Below are positions 27,740 to 35,841 of a stretch of DNA of 64,000 nucleotides, in pieces. The stretch comes from Phycisphaerales bacterium (GTDB taxonomy: Bacteria; Planctomycetota; Phycisphaerae; Phycisphaerales; UBA1924): positions 124,001 through 188,000 of the forward strand of contig JAJDDJ010000013.1 of NCBI GenBank assembly GCA_029260395.1, in the 5' to 3' direction. The notes beneath the pieces were generated by a model. It saw only the letters and a program-made list of their open reading frames with translations. It ran no database searches and was not told the origin of the DNA. Each line of letters begins with the position of its first letter. Position 1 is the stretch's first letter. The translations under genes and the position numbers were made by a program.

Positions 27740-29806
27740 ATGCTTAATACCAAGCTCATCGCTCTGACTGCCGGCCTGACCACAGGTCTGATCGCCACTG
27801 GATCGCTCGCGCTCGGGGCCGACCCCGACCATTCATCGTTGCCCATCGTTGAGGTCACGGCTGACAACGTGCGGATCGACCAGTCGTGCCAGCTGATGGT
27901 GCCCCGGGGCACGCGCATCACCGATGCGGACGGCAACGGTGTGGTCCACATCATCGCCGACAACGTGGTGGTGACCATGGCCGAGGGCAGCGACTGGCTC
28001 ACCGGAACTGGCTGGGGCATGGCTCCCGACAAACGTACGGGTGCGGCGATCCGCATCGAGGGCCACTCCGGCGTAACGCTCAGCGGGCTCATGGCTCGCG
28101 GGTTTGCGGCGGGCATCGTCACGAGTGACACCTCTGAGCTGGTGATCGAGGATTGTGAGATCCGCGATGGGTTCGGCTCTGGCATCGGGGTTCTGGGCCA
28201 AGCGAACAGCTCCGACCACGCGGGCACCGCGATTGTGCTGAACGACGCCATCGGGCCGACGGTGCGGTCGACCAGAATTCGCGCGTTCGAGCGAGGCATC
28301 ACGGGCAATGGAGCTGCCTCGCTTAGGGCGTACGACAACGACATCTCCTATCTGTCCCGCGCGGGCATCGAGCTGAGCGACTCGGGCGATGTACAGATCG
28401 CACGCAACACCTTCGACGGCATCTTCGGAGGCGCGGGCATCGAGGTCGCAGCGGTCCGGCTTACGGGCGCGAGCGACCGGGCGATGATCGCACGCAACGC
28501 CATCCGCAATCTCGGTCCAGACGGCACGGGCATCGTGCTCGACAGCGGCCTGGGCGATGTGCTGGTCATGCGCAACTCGATGAAGTCGCTCGGCCGGGGG
28601 CTGGTCGCGAGCCGACTCGCCGACAGCGTCATCGCGACCAACGCGGCGGACGAGGTCGAAGGCTGGGCGTTTGACGTTTCGGGTGAGCGGGTCATGCTTG
28701 CGATGAACGCGGTCAACGAATCCACTGGCGGGGTGCTGGTCTCGGGTGAGGGCATGACTGTTCGCGAGCAGATCATCCGCAACACGTCCACAGCGATCGA
28801 GGTTGCGGGCGGTTCGGCATTGGTCGCCAAGAACGCGGCGAGCGTCTGCGAGACGGGGCTTGCCGTCAGCGCGGGCAATGTTCAGATGGGCGCTAACTCG
28901 ATGGACGAGTGCGAGACGGAGATTGATGTGGCCGAGGGAGCCACCGCTGAGGAGGTCGTCGTCACGATGGAGGTCTACTCGGCCCCCGAGGTCGAGATTC
29001 CCGGCGAGAGCGACCCGACGGGCACCGAGCCCAAGGTGAACTCGTCGGCTCCGATCGTGGGCGACTTCTTCCCGTGGGACGGCGAGGGTGTCTCGTTGCG
29101 AACGGTCAGCCGCGACGGTAAGCGTCACGTCTTTGAGGTCTACGGCGGCAGCGAGAACCTGTGGGCGTCGCTCCGCAGCAACCAGGCGAGCCTTGAATGG
29201 GACGAGGCGGCCAGCCCCAACGACCCCGTGCGGTTCGCGGTCAACGGGCCGTCGGGGGTCCACCCATACGAGGTGCGGATCGCCGAGAATGGCAAGCTCG
29301 ACCGCAGGATCAGCGGCACGCTGCTCAGGGCCCGCTGGCGGGTCGATGCCTTCGAATGGGAGACCGACCCCGCCGCCGATCGCGAGGCGTGGAAGACCGA
29401 GGCCGACGGCAAGCGTGGTCGGCGCGCTCGCACCACTGCTATTCAGCTCGATTTCGGCGATGAGGGCCCCTCGGAGCTCTCCCTCTCGGGCTCGGTCATC
29501 CGTGCCAAACTTCGTCACGACAACTTCGGCATCCTCGCGGCATCCAAGCTGCCCCTCACTCCCGGCAAGTACGAGTTCGTGGCCAAGATCGGCCCGGACG
29601 ACGAGGTCCGTCTGCTGTTCGATGGCAAGGTCGTCGCCGAGGCCAAGACGGGCAAGGGCGATGGCTCGGGCACCGCGCGCAGCGTCATCGAGATCGATGA
29701 GCCAAGGGACATCGAGGTCGAGGTTGAGTACGTCGAGAGGGGCGGCCCAGCGATGCTAGAGCTGTCCATCAACCTGCTCTCGGGCGCTGGCGGGCCGCAG
29801 GACTGA
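27740..29806 (+). CDS. Secreted right-handed beta-helix protein
   Basis: 688 residues from ATG 27740, beginning with a signal peptide (LNTKLIALTAGLTTGLIATG). Residues about 50-400 consist of repeating rungs such as NTFDGIFGGAGIEV, ARNAIRNLGPDGTGIVLD and NAVNESTGGVLVSGEG, which form a parallel beta-helix (pectate-lyase / NosD-like fold). The C-terminal about 250 residues are a separate, charged region (FEVYGGSENLWASLRSNQ; RAKLRHDNFG) with beta-rich character. A polysaccharide-active or adhesive surface role is inferred; no catalytic residues were identified. A GC-rich stem-loop lies 42 bp after the stop. Confidence 0.78.
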   Translation: MLNTKLIALTAGLTTGLIATGSLALGADPDHSSLPIVEVTADNVRIDQSCQLMVPRGTRITDADGNGVVHIIADNVVVTMAEGSDWLTGTGWGMAPDKRTGAAIRIEGHSGVTLSGLMARGFAAGIVTSDTSELVIEDCEIRDGFGSGIGVLGQANSSDHAGTAIVLNDAIGPTVRSTRIRAFERGITGNGAASLRAYDNDISYLSRAGIELSDSGDVQIARNTFDGIFGGAGIEVAAVRLTGASDRAMIARNAIRNLGPDGTGIVLDSGLGDVLVMRNSMKSLGRGLVASRLADSVIATNAADEVEGWAFDVSGERVMLAMNAVNESTGGVLVSGEGMTVREQIIRNTSTAIEVAGGSALVAKNAASVCETGLAVSAGNVQMGANSMDECETEIDVAEGATAEEVVVTMEVYSAPEVEIPGESDPTGTEPKVNSSAPIVGDFFPWDGEGVSLRTVSRDGKRHVFEVYGGSENLWASLRSNQASLEWDEAASPNDPVRFAVNGPSGVHPYEVRIAENGKLDRRISGTLLRARWRVDAFEWETDPAADREAWKTEADGKRGRRARTTAIQLDFGDEGPSELSLSGSVIRAKLRHDNFGILAASKLPLTPGKYEFVAKIGPDDEVRLLFDGKVVAEAKTGKGDGSGTARSVIEIDEPRDIEVEVEYVERGGPAMLELSINLLSGAGGPQD

Positions 29807-29847
29807 CCCGCTCGGTCCGACCCTGGTCTTGCCGCCCGGACTGGGCC

Positions 29848-29874
29848 CTGGGGGCCTAGAGTCACGGCCCCCAG
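29848..29874 (+). terminator. GC-rich stem-loop, possible terminator
   Basis: A perfect 9-bp stem, CTGGGGGCC paired with GGCCCCCAG, has a 9-nt loop. No T-run follows, so it is not a canonical Rho-independent terminator. It sits between the beta-helix gene and the tRNA and may separate their transcripts. Confidence 0.4.
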
Positions 29875-29910
29875 ACCGCCACGGCCCAACTCGGGTCTGA
29901 ACCGGTTCGA

Positions 29911-29984
29911 GGCGAGGTAGCTCAGCTGGCTAGAGCGGAGGATTCATAACCCTCAGGTCGGGAGTTCAAGTCTCCCCCTCGCCA
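29911..29984 (+). tRNA. tRNA with CAT anticodon (elongator tRNA-Met most likely)
   Basis: The 74-nt cloverleaf folds: acceptor GGCGAGG with CCTCGCC, D arm GCTC...GAGC, anticodon loop TTCATAA, variable loop AGGTC, T arm GGGAG-TTCAAGT-CTCCC and discriminator A; CCA is not encoded. The normal first base pair and the absence of a GGG/CCC anticodon stem argue against initiator tRNA. tRNA-Ile2 (lysidine-modified CAT) cannot be fully ruled out by eye. The base of the anticodon loop has an A-C mismatch. Confidence 0.93.
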
Positions 29985-30150
29985 TTTCCTCGGCCTGTTG
30001 GTGCCCATTTGGGCTCCCGGTCCGACACGCAACATCCGATTCGCACAGCAGGGCCATGCGCGGTACGCTCACCCACAGTTACGGCGGGTGAGCCGTCGTG
30101 CATGTATCCGCACCCACCCATTAGTCCAGCCAAACAGGGGTTGTCACGCC

Positions 30151-30498
30151 ATGGATTCCAACTCGCTCGATCAACGCGTCGCCTGCCTTGAGATCTCTGC
30201 ACGCCGGTGGAGAATGACCGCGATTGGCCTCGGCGGCGTGCTCGCTGGCCTGATGATCGCCGGCGCTGGCTCAATCAAGGCTCCGCCGAGCGAGGTCCGC
30301 GTTATGAACTGGGGCGAACTCGTCGGCCAGAACGGCGCGTTCAACGAGAATGGCTCGCTCCGCACCAAGAACGGCTCGGTCGCGGTGAACGCAGCGGTCC
30401 AGGGCGGAACGCTCGATGAGGTCAAGGCCGTCACCAAGGTCGATGGGCAGGTCACCGTCAACGGCGCGCCGATCCCTGGCATGCCCCGAGGCCGCTAA
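30151..30498 (+). CDS. Hypothetical small membrane-anchored protein
   Basis: 115 residues. A coiled-coil-like N terminus (SLDQRVACLEISARRWR) precedes one membrane helix (TAIGLGGVLAGLMIAGAGS) and an extracytoplasmic part. That part has short Asn/Gly/Val repeats (NGAFNENGSLRTKNGSVAVN) resembling beta-strand turns. No known family. ATG 30151 has GGGG upstream. It lies 166 bp after the tRNA and 70 bp before the NTF2-like gene. Confidence 0.6.
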   Translation: MDSNSLDQRVACLEISARRWRMTAIGLGGVLAGLMIAGAGSIKAPPSEVRVMNWGELVGQNGAFNENGSLRTKNGSVAVNAAVQGGTLDEVKAVTKVDGQVTVNGAPIPGMPRGR

Positions 30499-30568
30499 GC
30501 GTCAGATCGATCGCAATTGACTTGTCGATACTGAACAGATTCACCGCATCCAGAGAGGACCCGGCGCG

Positions 30569-30982
30569 ATGAACACCTACGAAGTTGGTCAGCGGCTCGT
30601 TGAGCTCTGCTCGCAGATGAAGCACAAGCAGGCGATCGAAGAGCTGTACGCCGATCAGGTCGATGTGCACGAGGCGATGGACCCCGCAGCCATGGGCGCG
30701 GACCGCCCCGAAGCGATGAAGCCCAACGGCTTGCAGTCCAAAGCGGACTTGCTCAAGGGTTGCGATTTCTTCTTCGAGTGCAACGAGATCCACAGCGGGG
30801 AAATGGAAGGCCCGTTCCCCATCGGCGACGAATTCGTCGTGATGTCATCGATCGACGTCACCTCAAAGGCCGGGCCGATGGCCGGTCAGCGCATGCAGAT
30901 GCGCGAGGCGACCATCTACAAGGTCGACAACGGCAAGATCACCGGCAGCAAGTTCTGCTACCACTACCCGGGCTGCATGTAA
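30569..30982 (+). CDS. SnoaL/NTF2-like fold protein
   Basis: 137 residues. The pattern YEVGQRLVELCSQMKHKQAIEELYAD, here cited in part (LVELCSQMKHKQAIEELYAD), then GDEFVVMSSIDVTSKAG and REATIYKVDNGKITGSKFCY, is that of the SnoaL-like/NTF2 cone fold. These small domains bind or modify diverse ligands; function is not predictable. ATG 30569 is the only reasonable start. A terminator hairpin lies about 60 bp downstream. Confidence 0.7.
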   Translation: MNTYEVGQRLVELCSQMKHKQAIEELYADQVDVHEAMDPAAMGADRPEAMKPNGLQSKADLLKGCDFFFECNEIHSGEMEGPFPIGDEFVVMSSIDVTSKAGPMAGQRMQMREATIYKVDNGKITGSKFCYHYPGCM

Positions 30983-31035
30983 GCGGGCTGCAATACACGG
31001 TACCGTTTCGCACTTTCAGTCGAAGCCCTCTGCGC

Positions 31036-31075
31036 CAAAATTAAAACACCCCCGTCGATGGAACAGGGGTGTTCT
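31036..31075 (-). terminator. Rho-independent terminator for the YegP-family gene
   Basis: AACACCCC (31045-31052) pairs with GGGGTGTT (31066-31073) over a 13-nt loop. Read on the minus strand it is followed by TTTTAATTTT, giving a good U-tract after the YegP-family gene. It may also slow transcription from the NTF2-like gene on the plus strand. Confidence 0.8.
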
Positions 31076-31110
31076 TCTGCATGACCGTGACGATCAAACG
31101 GCGAGCCGGC

Positions 31111-31449
31111 TCAGTCGCCGGTCTGGTCATCCACGCGGGCATCCGGCCCGTTCTTCATGACCGACTTGATGCCGTTCTCCATCGACGAGGCCGAGTTGTA
31201 CATCTCGCTCTTGCCGATGGTCTGCCCGTTGGCCGCTTTGAGCACGAAGTACGGCTGATCGCTCTTGGCGGTCTTGCGCTCAAAGTTGCCATCGTCGGGC
31301 GAGTTTTTCTTGACCGATTCGATGCCGTTCTCGGCGGCGGACTTCGATTCGTACAGCTCGCTCGTGAGGATGATCTCCCCGTTGCCGGCCTTGAGGTTGA
31401 ACATGAACTTGCCGCTGGGGCTCTTCTTGAGGTCGTACTTGGCAGCCAT
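31111..31449 (-). CDS. YegP family protein, two tandem DUF1508 repeats
   Basis: 112 residues built of two copies of a roughly 50-residue unit: KFMFNLKAGNGEIILTSELY...AENGIESVKKN and PYFVLKAANGQTIGKSEMY...MENGIKSVMKN. This matches the YegP/DUF1508 family, small cytosolic beta-alpha proteins with no established role. ATG 31449 has a GGAGG site upstream. Has its own terminator at 31036. Confidence 0.93.
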   Translation of the reverse strand: MAAKYDLKKSPSGKFMFNLKAGNGEIILTSELYESKSAAENGIESVKKNSPDDGNFERKTAKSDQPYFVLKAANGQTIGKSEMYNSASSMENGIKSVMKNGPDARVDDQTGD

Positions 31450-31617
31450 GGGGCCTCCTTACAGGTGTTGAGCCGAACGTTGAATCTGCCCGGCGGGGTG
31501 TCAGAACCCGAGTGTAGTGGCCGGGGCGGGCCGTGACGCGGGCTTCGGGATCAGGTAGGCTGAGGCTTCACTGAGGCGGAACTCCGCCTTGTCCGCCCCC
31601 TCTCCGGAGAACCCGAC

Positions 31618-32184
31618 ATGCCCACTACTCGCTCTGCCGTGCTTCTCGCTGTGTGCCTTGCTGGCGGGATGTTGCTCACCGCTTGCGAAACGACATCCAG
31701 CCAGCGCCGTCCCGCTCCCAAAGTGCAGAACGAGGCACATGCCTCGCAGGCCATGGCCATGCTCTCCAAGCTCGAAGGGGAATGGGAACTTGCCAACCCG
31801 ACCGAGGAGATGCCCGAGGGCAAGGCCGTCTTTGCGGTCAGCAGCGCAGGCAGCGTGGTGCGCGAGGTCATGGTCCCGGGCACGCCGCATGAGATGACCA
31901 ACCTGTACCACATGGACGGCAACGACATCGTCTGCACCCATTATTGTGCTGCGGGCAACCAGCCACGCATGGTCGCAGCGGGCGTCACCACCGTTGAGGG
32001 CCTGCCCGCGCTCAACTTCGAGATGGACTCCGTCTCCAACTTTGTCGAGGGCCAGGACCACTACATGGGCGGGCTCCGCGTGGTCTGGGAGAACGACGAT
32101 CGCATTCGTCAGGAGTGGACCAGCTTCGATGCCAAAGGCGACGTCGCTCACACCATGACGTTCGTCATGCGGCGGGTGAACTGA
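31618..32184 (+). CDS. DUF1579 family lipoprotein
   Basis: 188 residues. The lipoprotein signal MPTTRSAVLLAVCLAGGMLL ends in the lipobox LTAC. The body shows the DUF1579 pattern: LSKLEGEWELANPTEE, SSAGSVVREVMVPGTPHEMTN, then MDGNDIVCTHYCAAGNQPRM and RQEWTSFDAKGDVAHTMTF. This lipocalin-like family is of unknown role. It follows the YegP gene divergently, with a 168-bp shared promoter region. Confidence 0.85.
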   Translation: MPTTRSAVLLAVCLAGGMLLTACETTSSQRRPAPKVQNEAHASQAMAMLSKLEGEWELANPTEEMPEGKAVFAVSSAGSVVREVMVPGTPHEMTNLYHMDGNDIVCTHYCAAGNQPRMVAAGVTTVEGLPALNFEMDSVSNFVEGQDHYMGGLRVVWENDDRIRQEWTSFDAKGDVAHTMTFVMRRVN

Positions 32185-32335
32185 GCGGCGCCTCTCCTTT
32201 TCGCTTTGCTCTCTGGGTCTCTGTGGTGAATCTCTTCCAGCCCGCTCCCTCACAGTCGCGGCTCGTGCGGCAAAGCTCTGCGATCTCTGCCTCCCCGCTT
32301 CCCATGGGGCTCAGCGCCTTCGCGTTCTCTTGTCG
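32185..32335 (+). other. Pyrimidine-rich intergenic spacer
   Basis: Between two convergent genes. It is rich in C/T on the plus strand with repeated CTCT/TTCGC/CTCTG words (for example CTTTGCTCTCTGGGTCTCTGTGGTGAA, cited in part) and has no credible reading frame. The composition differs sharply from the coding neighbours. No hairpin with T-tail was found. Confidence 0.5.
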
Positions 32336-32797
32336 TCACTTCTTCGGCAGCGAGTAAAAACCCCCGCCGGTGTCGATGAGCTGGCCGCTCGCCGCGAGCG
32401 CCTTCCAGATCTTGCGGTCAAAGTCAGGCGGCGGCTCGATCGCGTCGATCTTCGAGGTCCGCCCGCCGGTGGTGTACCGTCCGCCGAGGCGGGACTCATC
32501 GCTGAGGATCATCACCTTGAGGCGTTTCTTAAAGGCCCGCATCGCTGCGTCCATCTCGGCGGCGGGGAACGTCGCCGCTGGCCCAGCCTTCGGGGCGGGC
32601 GGGGCCTCAAGCTCGTCGAGCATGGCCCCGAGGCCGTCCGCGTCTTTCTCGCTGACGACCCGCTTGAGCCGGGCCTGGTCAACGGGCAGCCGGCCCATGA
32701 GCCGATCGACCATGGCCCAGGCGTCGACGATCTTAAAGCCGTCGCCGGACTTGGCGATGTCGGCGTGCAACTGGCGGAGTTTTTGGGTGAGGTTCAT
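32336..32797 (-). CDS. Hypothetical protein
   Basis: 153 residues. Two regions: an N-terminal helical part (LTQKLRQLHADIAKSGDGFK, MVDRLMGRLPVDQAR) and, after an Ala/Pro-rich linker at about residue 70, a second part (AMRAFKKRLKVMILSDESRLGGRYTTGG, cited in part) ending in a basic, winged-helix-like turn (FDRKIWKALAASGQL, then GGGFYSLP). The end resembles a small winged-helix domain, but this is weak. No known family recognised. Confidence 0.55.
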   Translation of the reverse strand: MNLTQKLRQLHADIAKSGDGFKIVDAWAMVDRLMGRLPVDQARLKRVVSEKDADGLGAMLDELEAPPAPKAGPAATFPAAEMDAAMRAFKKRLKVMILSDESRLGGRYTTGGRTSKIDAIEPPPDFDRKIWKALAASGQLIDTGGGFYSLPKK

Positions 32798-32901
32798 GAG
32801 ATGTGAATGTTACCTGCAGGGTGTGTAACGAGAAAATGTCCAATGGCGTCGAACTACGTTGGGGCGGCCTTGCGGGCAGGAAGTCTGGTGCACTCAGGTG
32901 A

Positions 32902-33864
32902 TTAAGTACTCGTCCCGACAACATGTACCCAGCCTCTTGCGTCGGCGGCCGCTGCCAGTGAACTCCACGGTGAGCCAGTACGAGTGATCAGCTGTGGCCT
33001 CAAGTCCGGTTTCCACGGGTAACACGGTCCTAGCCAGAATAGTGCATCGCATTTCAAGTCAAACCGAAACTCATCGATGATTTCTGTTAGCGATGGCTCG
33101 TTCGCAAAGTCATTGCAGGCGATTGCTGGAACAATCACGCAGCTAGACTCTTTGTGTTGATTCAGCACCTCCGCTACCTTTGACCGAAGCGGAAACTCGG
33201 AAAAATGGACCCTGGTGAGACCGCCTGCAAATACGGACTCAGGCTGCCGACAAGAAGGCAGCCGAAGAATGCGGGTCACTTCGAGCATTAGCCCACTCGA
33301 CTTGTCGTGATAAACCAGCTCGTCGTCGACTTCATGCGACAACTTGTTTATCCAATACGCGAATCGTTTCCCGCTTGGCTCTTGATGGGGGTGGTTTAGC
33401 ACGTTGATCCACACTCTGAGTCGACAATCTGTGACATGACGAGCCGCAACTCGGCAGAGATTGTGTATCATTCGGTCTGGGTCTGGCTCTCCAAGCACAA
33501 CTTTTACTTCAACGAGCGCACTGATGCCCGTTGCTACGAGATACAGATCGCCACGGCTTCCCATACCGGTCGGCGGCACCAAGCTGACATCGAGACCGAG
33601 AGCCCGAAGTGACCTCAGCAGTCGGATCTCGCAGAACGCCCCGATCACATTGTCGTCGTCCTTGCTCAGCAGTCGCGACCCATATTCCAGTCTGAGATCC
33701 TCAGGAATCTCCTCTACTGCGAGGTTCCATTGAGCACGCGCTTCATCTAGTGGTGGTCGTTCCAGTCGGTCCATGAAGGCAAAAATGCTTTCGCCCAACT
33801 GTTTGCTGTGCGGCTCAGACGAACGTTCTTTTGAGAGGTCGAACTTCAATACTGACCAACTCAC
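32902..33864 (-). CDS. Putative PD-(D/E)XK-like nuclease-fold protein, coupled to lepA
   Basis: 320 residues from GTG 33864, which overlaps the lepA TGA in a GTGA junction. In the middle, GAFCEIRLLRSLRALGLD is followed by GDLYL and, about ten residues later, LVEVKVV: an E helix, an Asp strand, and an E-x-K strand as in PD-(D/E)XK nuclease folds. The C-terminal 150 residues are not recognised. GC content is visibly lower (about 52%) than in neighbouring genes. No DNA-binding, methylase or specificity partner is adjacent. It could be a defence or repair nuclease or an inactive relative; the fold call is an inference from motif spacing. Confidence 0.5.
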   Translation of the reverse strand: MSWSVLKFDLSKERSSEPHSKQLGESIFAFMDRLERPPLDEARAQWNLAVEEIPEDLRLEYGSRLLSKDDDNVIGAFCEIRLLRSLRALGLDVSLVPPTGMGSRGDLYLVATGISALVEVKVVLGEPDPDRMIHNLCRVAARHVTDCRLRVWINVLNHPHQEPSGKRFAYWINKLSHEVDDELVYHDKSSGLMLEVTRILRLPSCRQPESVFAGGLTRVHFSEFPLRSKVAEVLNQHKESSCVIVPAIACNDFANEPSLTEIIDEFRFDLKCDALFWLGPCYPWKPDLRPQLITRTGSPWSSLAAAADARGWVHVVGTST

Positions 33865-35672
33865 TCTCCAACATCGAGGACGGCCATAAAGGCTTCCTGC
33901 GGGATGCTGACCGAGCCGATGCTCTTCATGCGATCCTTGCCCTTGCGCTGCTTGTCGAGCAGCTTGCGCTTGCGGCTCACATCGCCGCCGTAGCACTTGG
34001 CGGTCACGTCCTTGCGGAAGCCCTTGATGGTCTCGCGTGCGATGATCTTGCCGCCGATGGCCGCTTGGAGCGGGATCTCGAACTGGTGGCGGGGGATCTG
34101 CTTGCGGAGTCGCACGAGCAGCGACCGGCCGCGTGCTTCTGACTTATCGCGGTGGGTGATGAGGCTCAGGGCCTCGACGGGCTCGCCGTTGATGAGCACA
34201 TCGACCTTGCACAGGTTGTCCTGGCGGTACTCGCTCAGCTCGTAGTCCATGGTGCCGTAGCCGGCGGTGGTGGACTTGAGCTTGTCGTAGAAGTCGAAGA
34301 TCAGCTCGGCGAGCGGGATCTCGAACGTGAGCAGCTCGCGGGTCTCGGAGACGTACGTCTGCGTCTTGTAGATGCCCCGGCGTTCGAGGGCGAGCTTCAT
34401 GATGTCGCCGATGTACTCCTTGGGGACCATGATCTCGACGCGAGCGATGGGTTCCTTGATCGCCATGACCGAGCCCATGTCGGGCAGGTCGGCGGGGTTG
34501 TGGACCTCGATCTCGGTGATCTCGCCTCCCTTGCCACGGATGTCGACCTTGTAGCTCACCGTCGGCGCGGTCTGGACGATCTCGAGGTCGAACTCGCGTT
34601 CGAGGCGTTCTTGCACGATGTCCATGTGCAAGAGGCCCAGAAAGCCGCAGCGGAAGCCGAAGCCCAGCGCTTCAGAGTGGACGGTCTGCGACGTAAACGA
34701 GGCGTCGTTGATCGAGAGCTTCTCGATGGCGTCGCGCATGTCCTCGAAGTCGGTGCCCTTCTTGGTGGTGGTTGCGGGGTAGAGGTCGCAGAAGACCATC
34801 TGACGGGGCGGCTCGTAGCCCTCGAGCGGCTCGGCGGCGGGGTTGAGTTCGCTGGTGATGGTGTCGCCCACTCGCACATCGGCGAGGGTCTTGATCGCTG
34901 CGACGAGGTAGCCCGCTTCGCCCGCGCCGAGCTGTTTGACCTTGGTCGGCTTGGGCGTGTACTTGCCCAGCTCGGTGATCTGATGGGTTCGCTCGAGGCC
35001 CATCATTCGGATCTTGTCGCCGACTTTGATGGTGCCGTCGAACACCCTGATGTAGATGACCACGCCCCGGTAGTCGTCGTAGATGGCATCGAAGATCAGC
35101 GCGCGGGCCTCGGGGATGAGGCTCTTGCGGGGGGCCGGGAACCTCTCGCAGATCGCTGTCAGCAGCTCGGGGATGCCCTGGCCGGTCTTGGCGCTGACCA
35201 GCATGCAGTCCTCAGCGGGCAGGCCCAGCACCTGCTCGACCTCCATCGCGACCTCCTCGGGCTGAGCGCCGGGCAGGTCGATCTTGTTGAGCACGGGCAT
35301 GATGTCCACGTCCTGGGCGACGGCCAGGTACGTGTTCACGACGGTCTGGGCCTCGACGCCCTGGGCCGCATCGACCACCAGCAAGGCCCCTTCGCAGGCC
35401 TTGAGCGCCCGGCTGACCTCGTAGCCGAAGTCCACGTGGCCGGGAGTGTCGATGAAGTTGAGCATGTACTGCTCGCCGTTGTGCGTGTGGAACACGGTGA
35501 CGGCGGAGGCCTTGATCGTGATGCCCCGCTCGCGTTCGAGCTCCATCGAGTCGAGGAGCTGCTCCTTGGCCTCGCGGTCGGTGACCGCGTTGGTGGCCTG
35601 GAGGAGCCGGTCGGCGAGCGTGGACTTGCCGTGGTCGATGTGAGCGATGATGGAGAAGTTCCGGATCTGCAT
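33861..35672 (-). CDS. lepA: Elongation factor 4
   Basis: 603 residues, normal length. GTPase motifs: AHIDHGKSTLADRLL (P-loop, residues 10-24), RGITIKA (switch I), DTPGHVDFGYEV (G3) and NKIDLPGA (G4). The specific C-terminal LepA domain ends with SIPQEAFMAVLDVGE. It back-translocates ribosomes on the inner membrane or in the cytoplasm. The stop overlaps the next gene's GTG, suggesting translational coupling. ATG 35672; no operon partner upstream. Confidence 0.97.
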   Translation of the reverse strand: MQIRNFSIIAHIDHGKSTLADRLLQATNAVTDREAKEQLLDSMELERERGITIKASAVTVFHTHNGEQYMLNFIDTPGHVDFGYEVSRALKACEGALLVVDAAQGVEAQTVVNTYLAVAQDVDIMPVLNKIDLPGAQPEEVAMEVEQVLGLPAEDCMLVSAKTGQGIPELLTAICERFPAPRKSLIPEARALIFDAIYDDYRGVVIYIRVFDGTIKVGDKIRMMGLERTHQITELGKYTPKPTKVKQLGAGEAGYLVAAIKTLADVRVGDTITSELNPAAEPLEGYEPPRQMVFCDLYPATTTKKGTDFEDMRDAIEKLSINDASFTSQTVHSEALGFGFRCGFLGLLHMDIVQERLEREFDLEIVQTAPTVSYKVDIRGKGGEITEIEVHNPADLPDMGSVMAIKEPIARVEIMVPKEYIGDIMKLALERRGIYKTQTYVSETRELLTFEIPLAELIFDFYDKLKSTTAGYGTMDYELSEYRQDNLCKVDVLINGEPVEALSLITHRDKSEARGRSLLVRLRKQIPRHQFEIPLQAAIGGKIIARETIKGFRKDVTAKCYGGDVSRKRKLLDKQRKGKDRMKSIGSVSIPQEAFMAVLDVGE

Positions 35673-35841
35673 GAGTCCGGGATAGTACGCCGGTGGGGGG
35701 AGGCTGCTGAGACGGTTTCGCGACCCGCCGAGGTTCCGCTTTCTTGGTCCGAGAGCCGATCGTGGGGTATCTCACACCATCGCTCGGGGGTCGGGTGTGA
35801 TGAGCGGGCGGGCTGGTGGGGGCGTGGATCGGAGAGAGCGG

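Noticed and set aside
27833-29518. 561-codon open frame on the minus strand
   Set aside because: Antisense shadow of the beta-helix gene, which has a signal peptide and coherent repeats.
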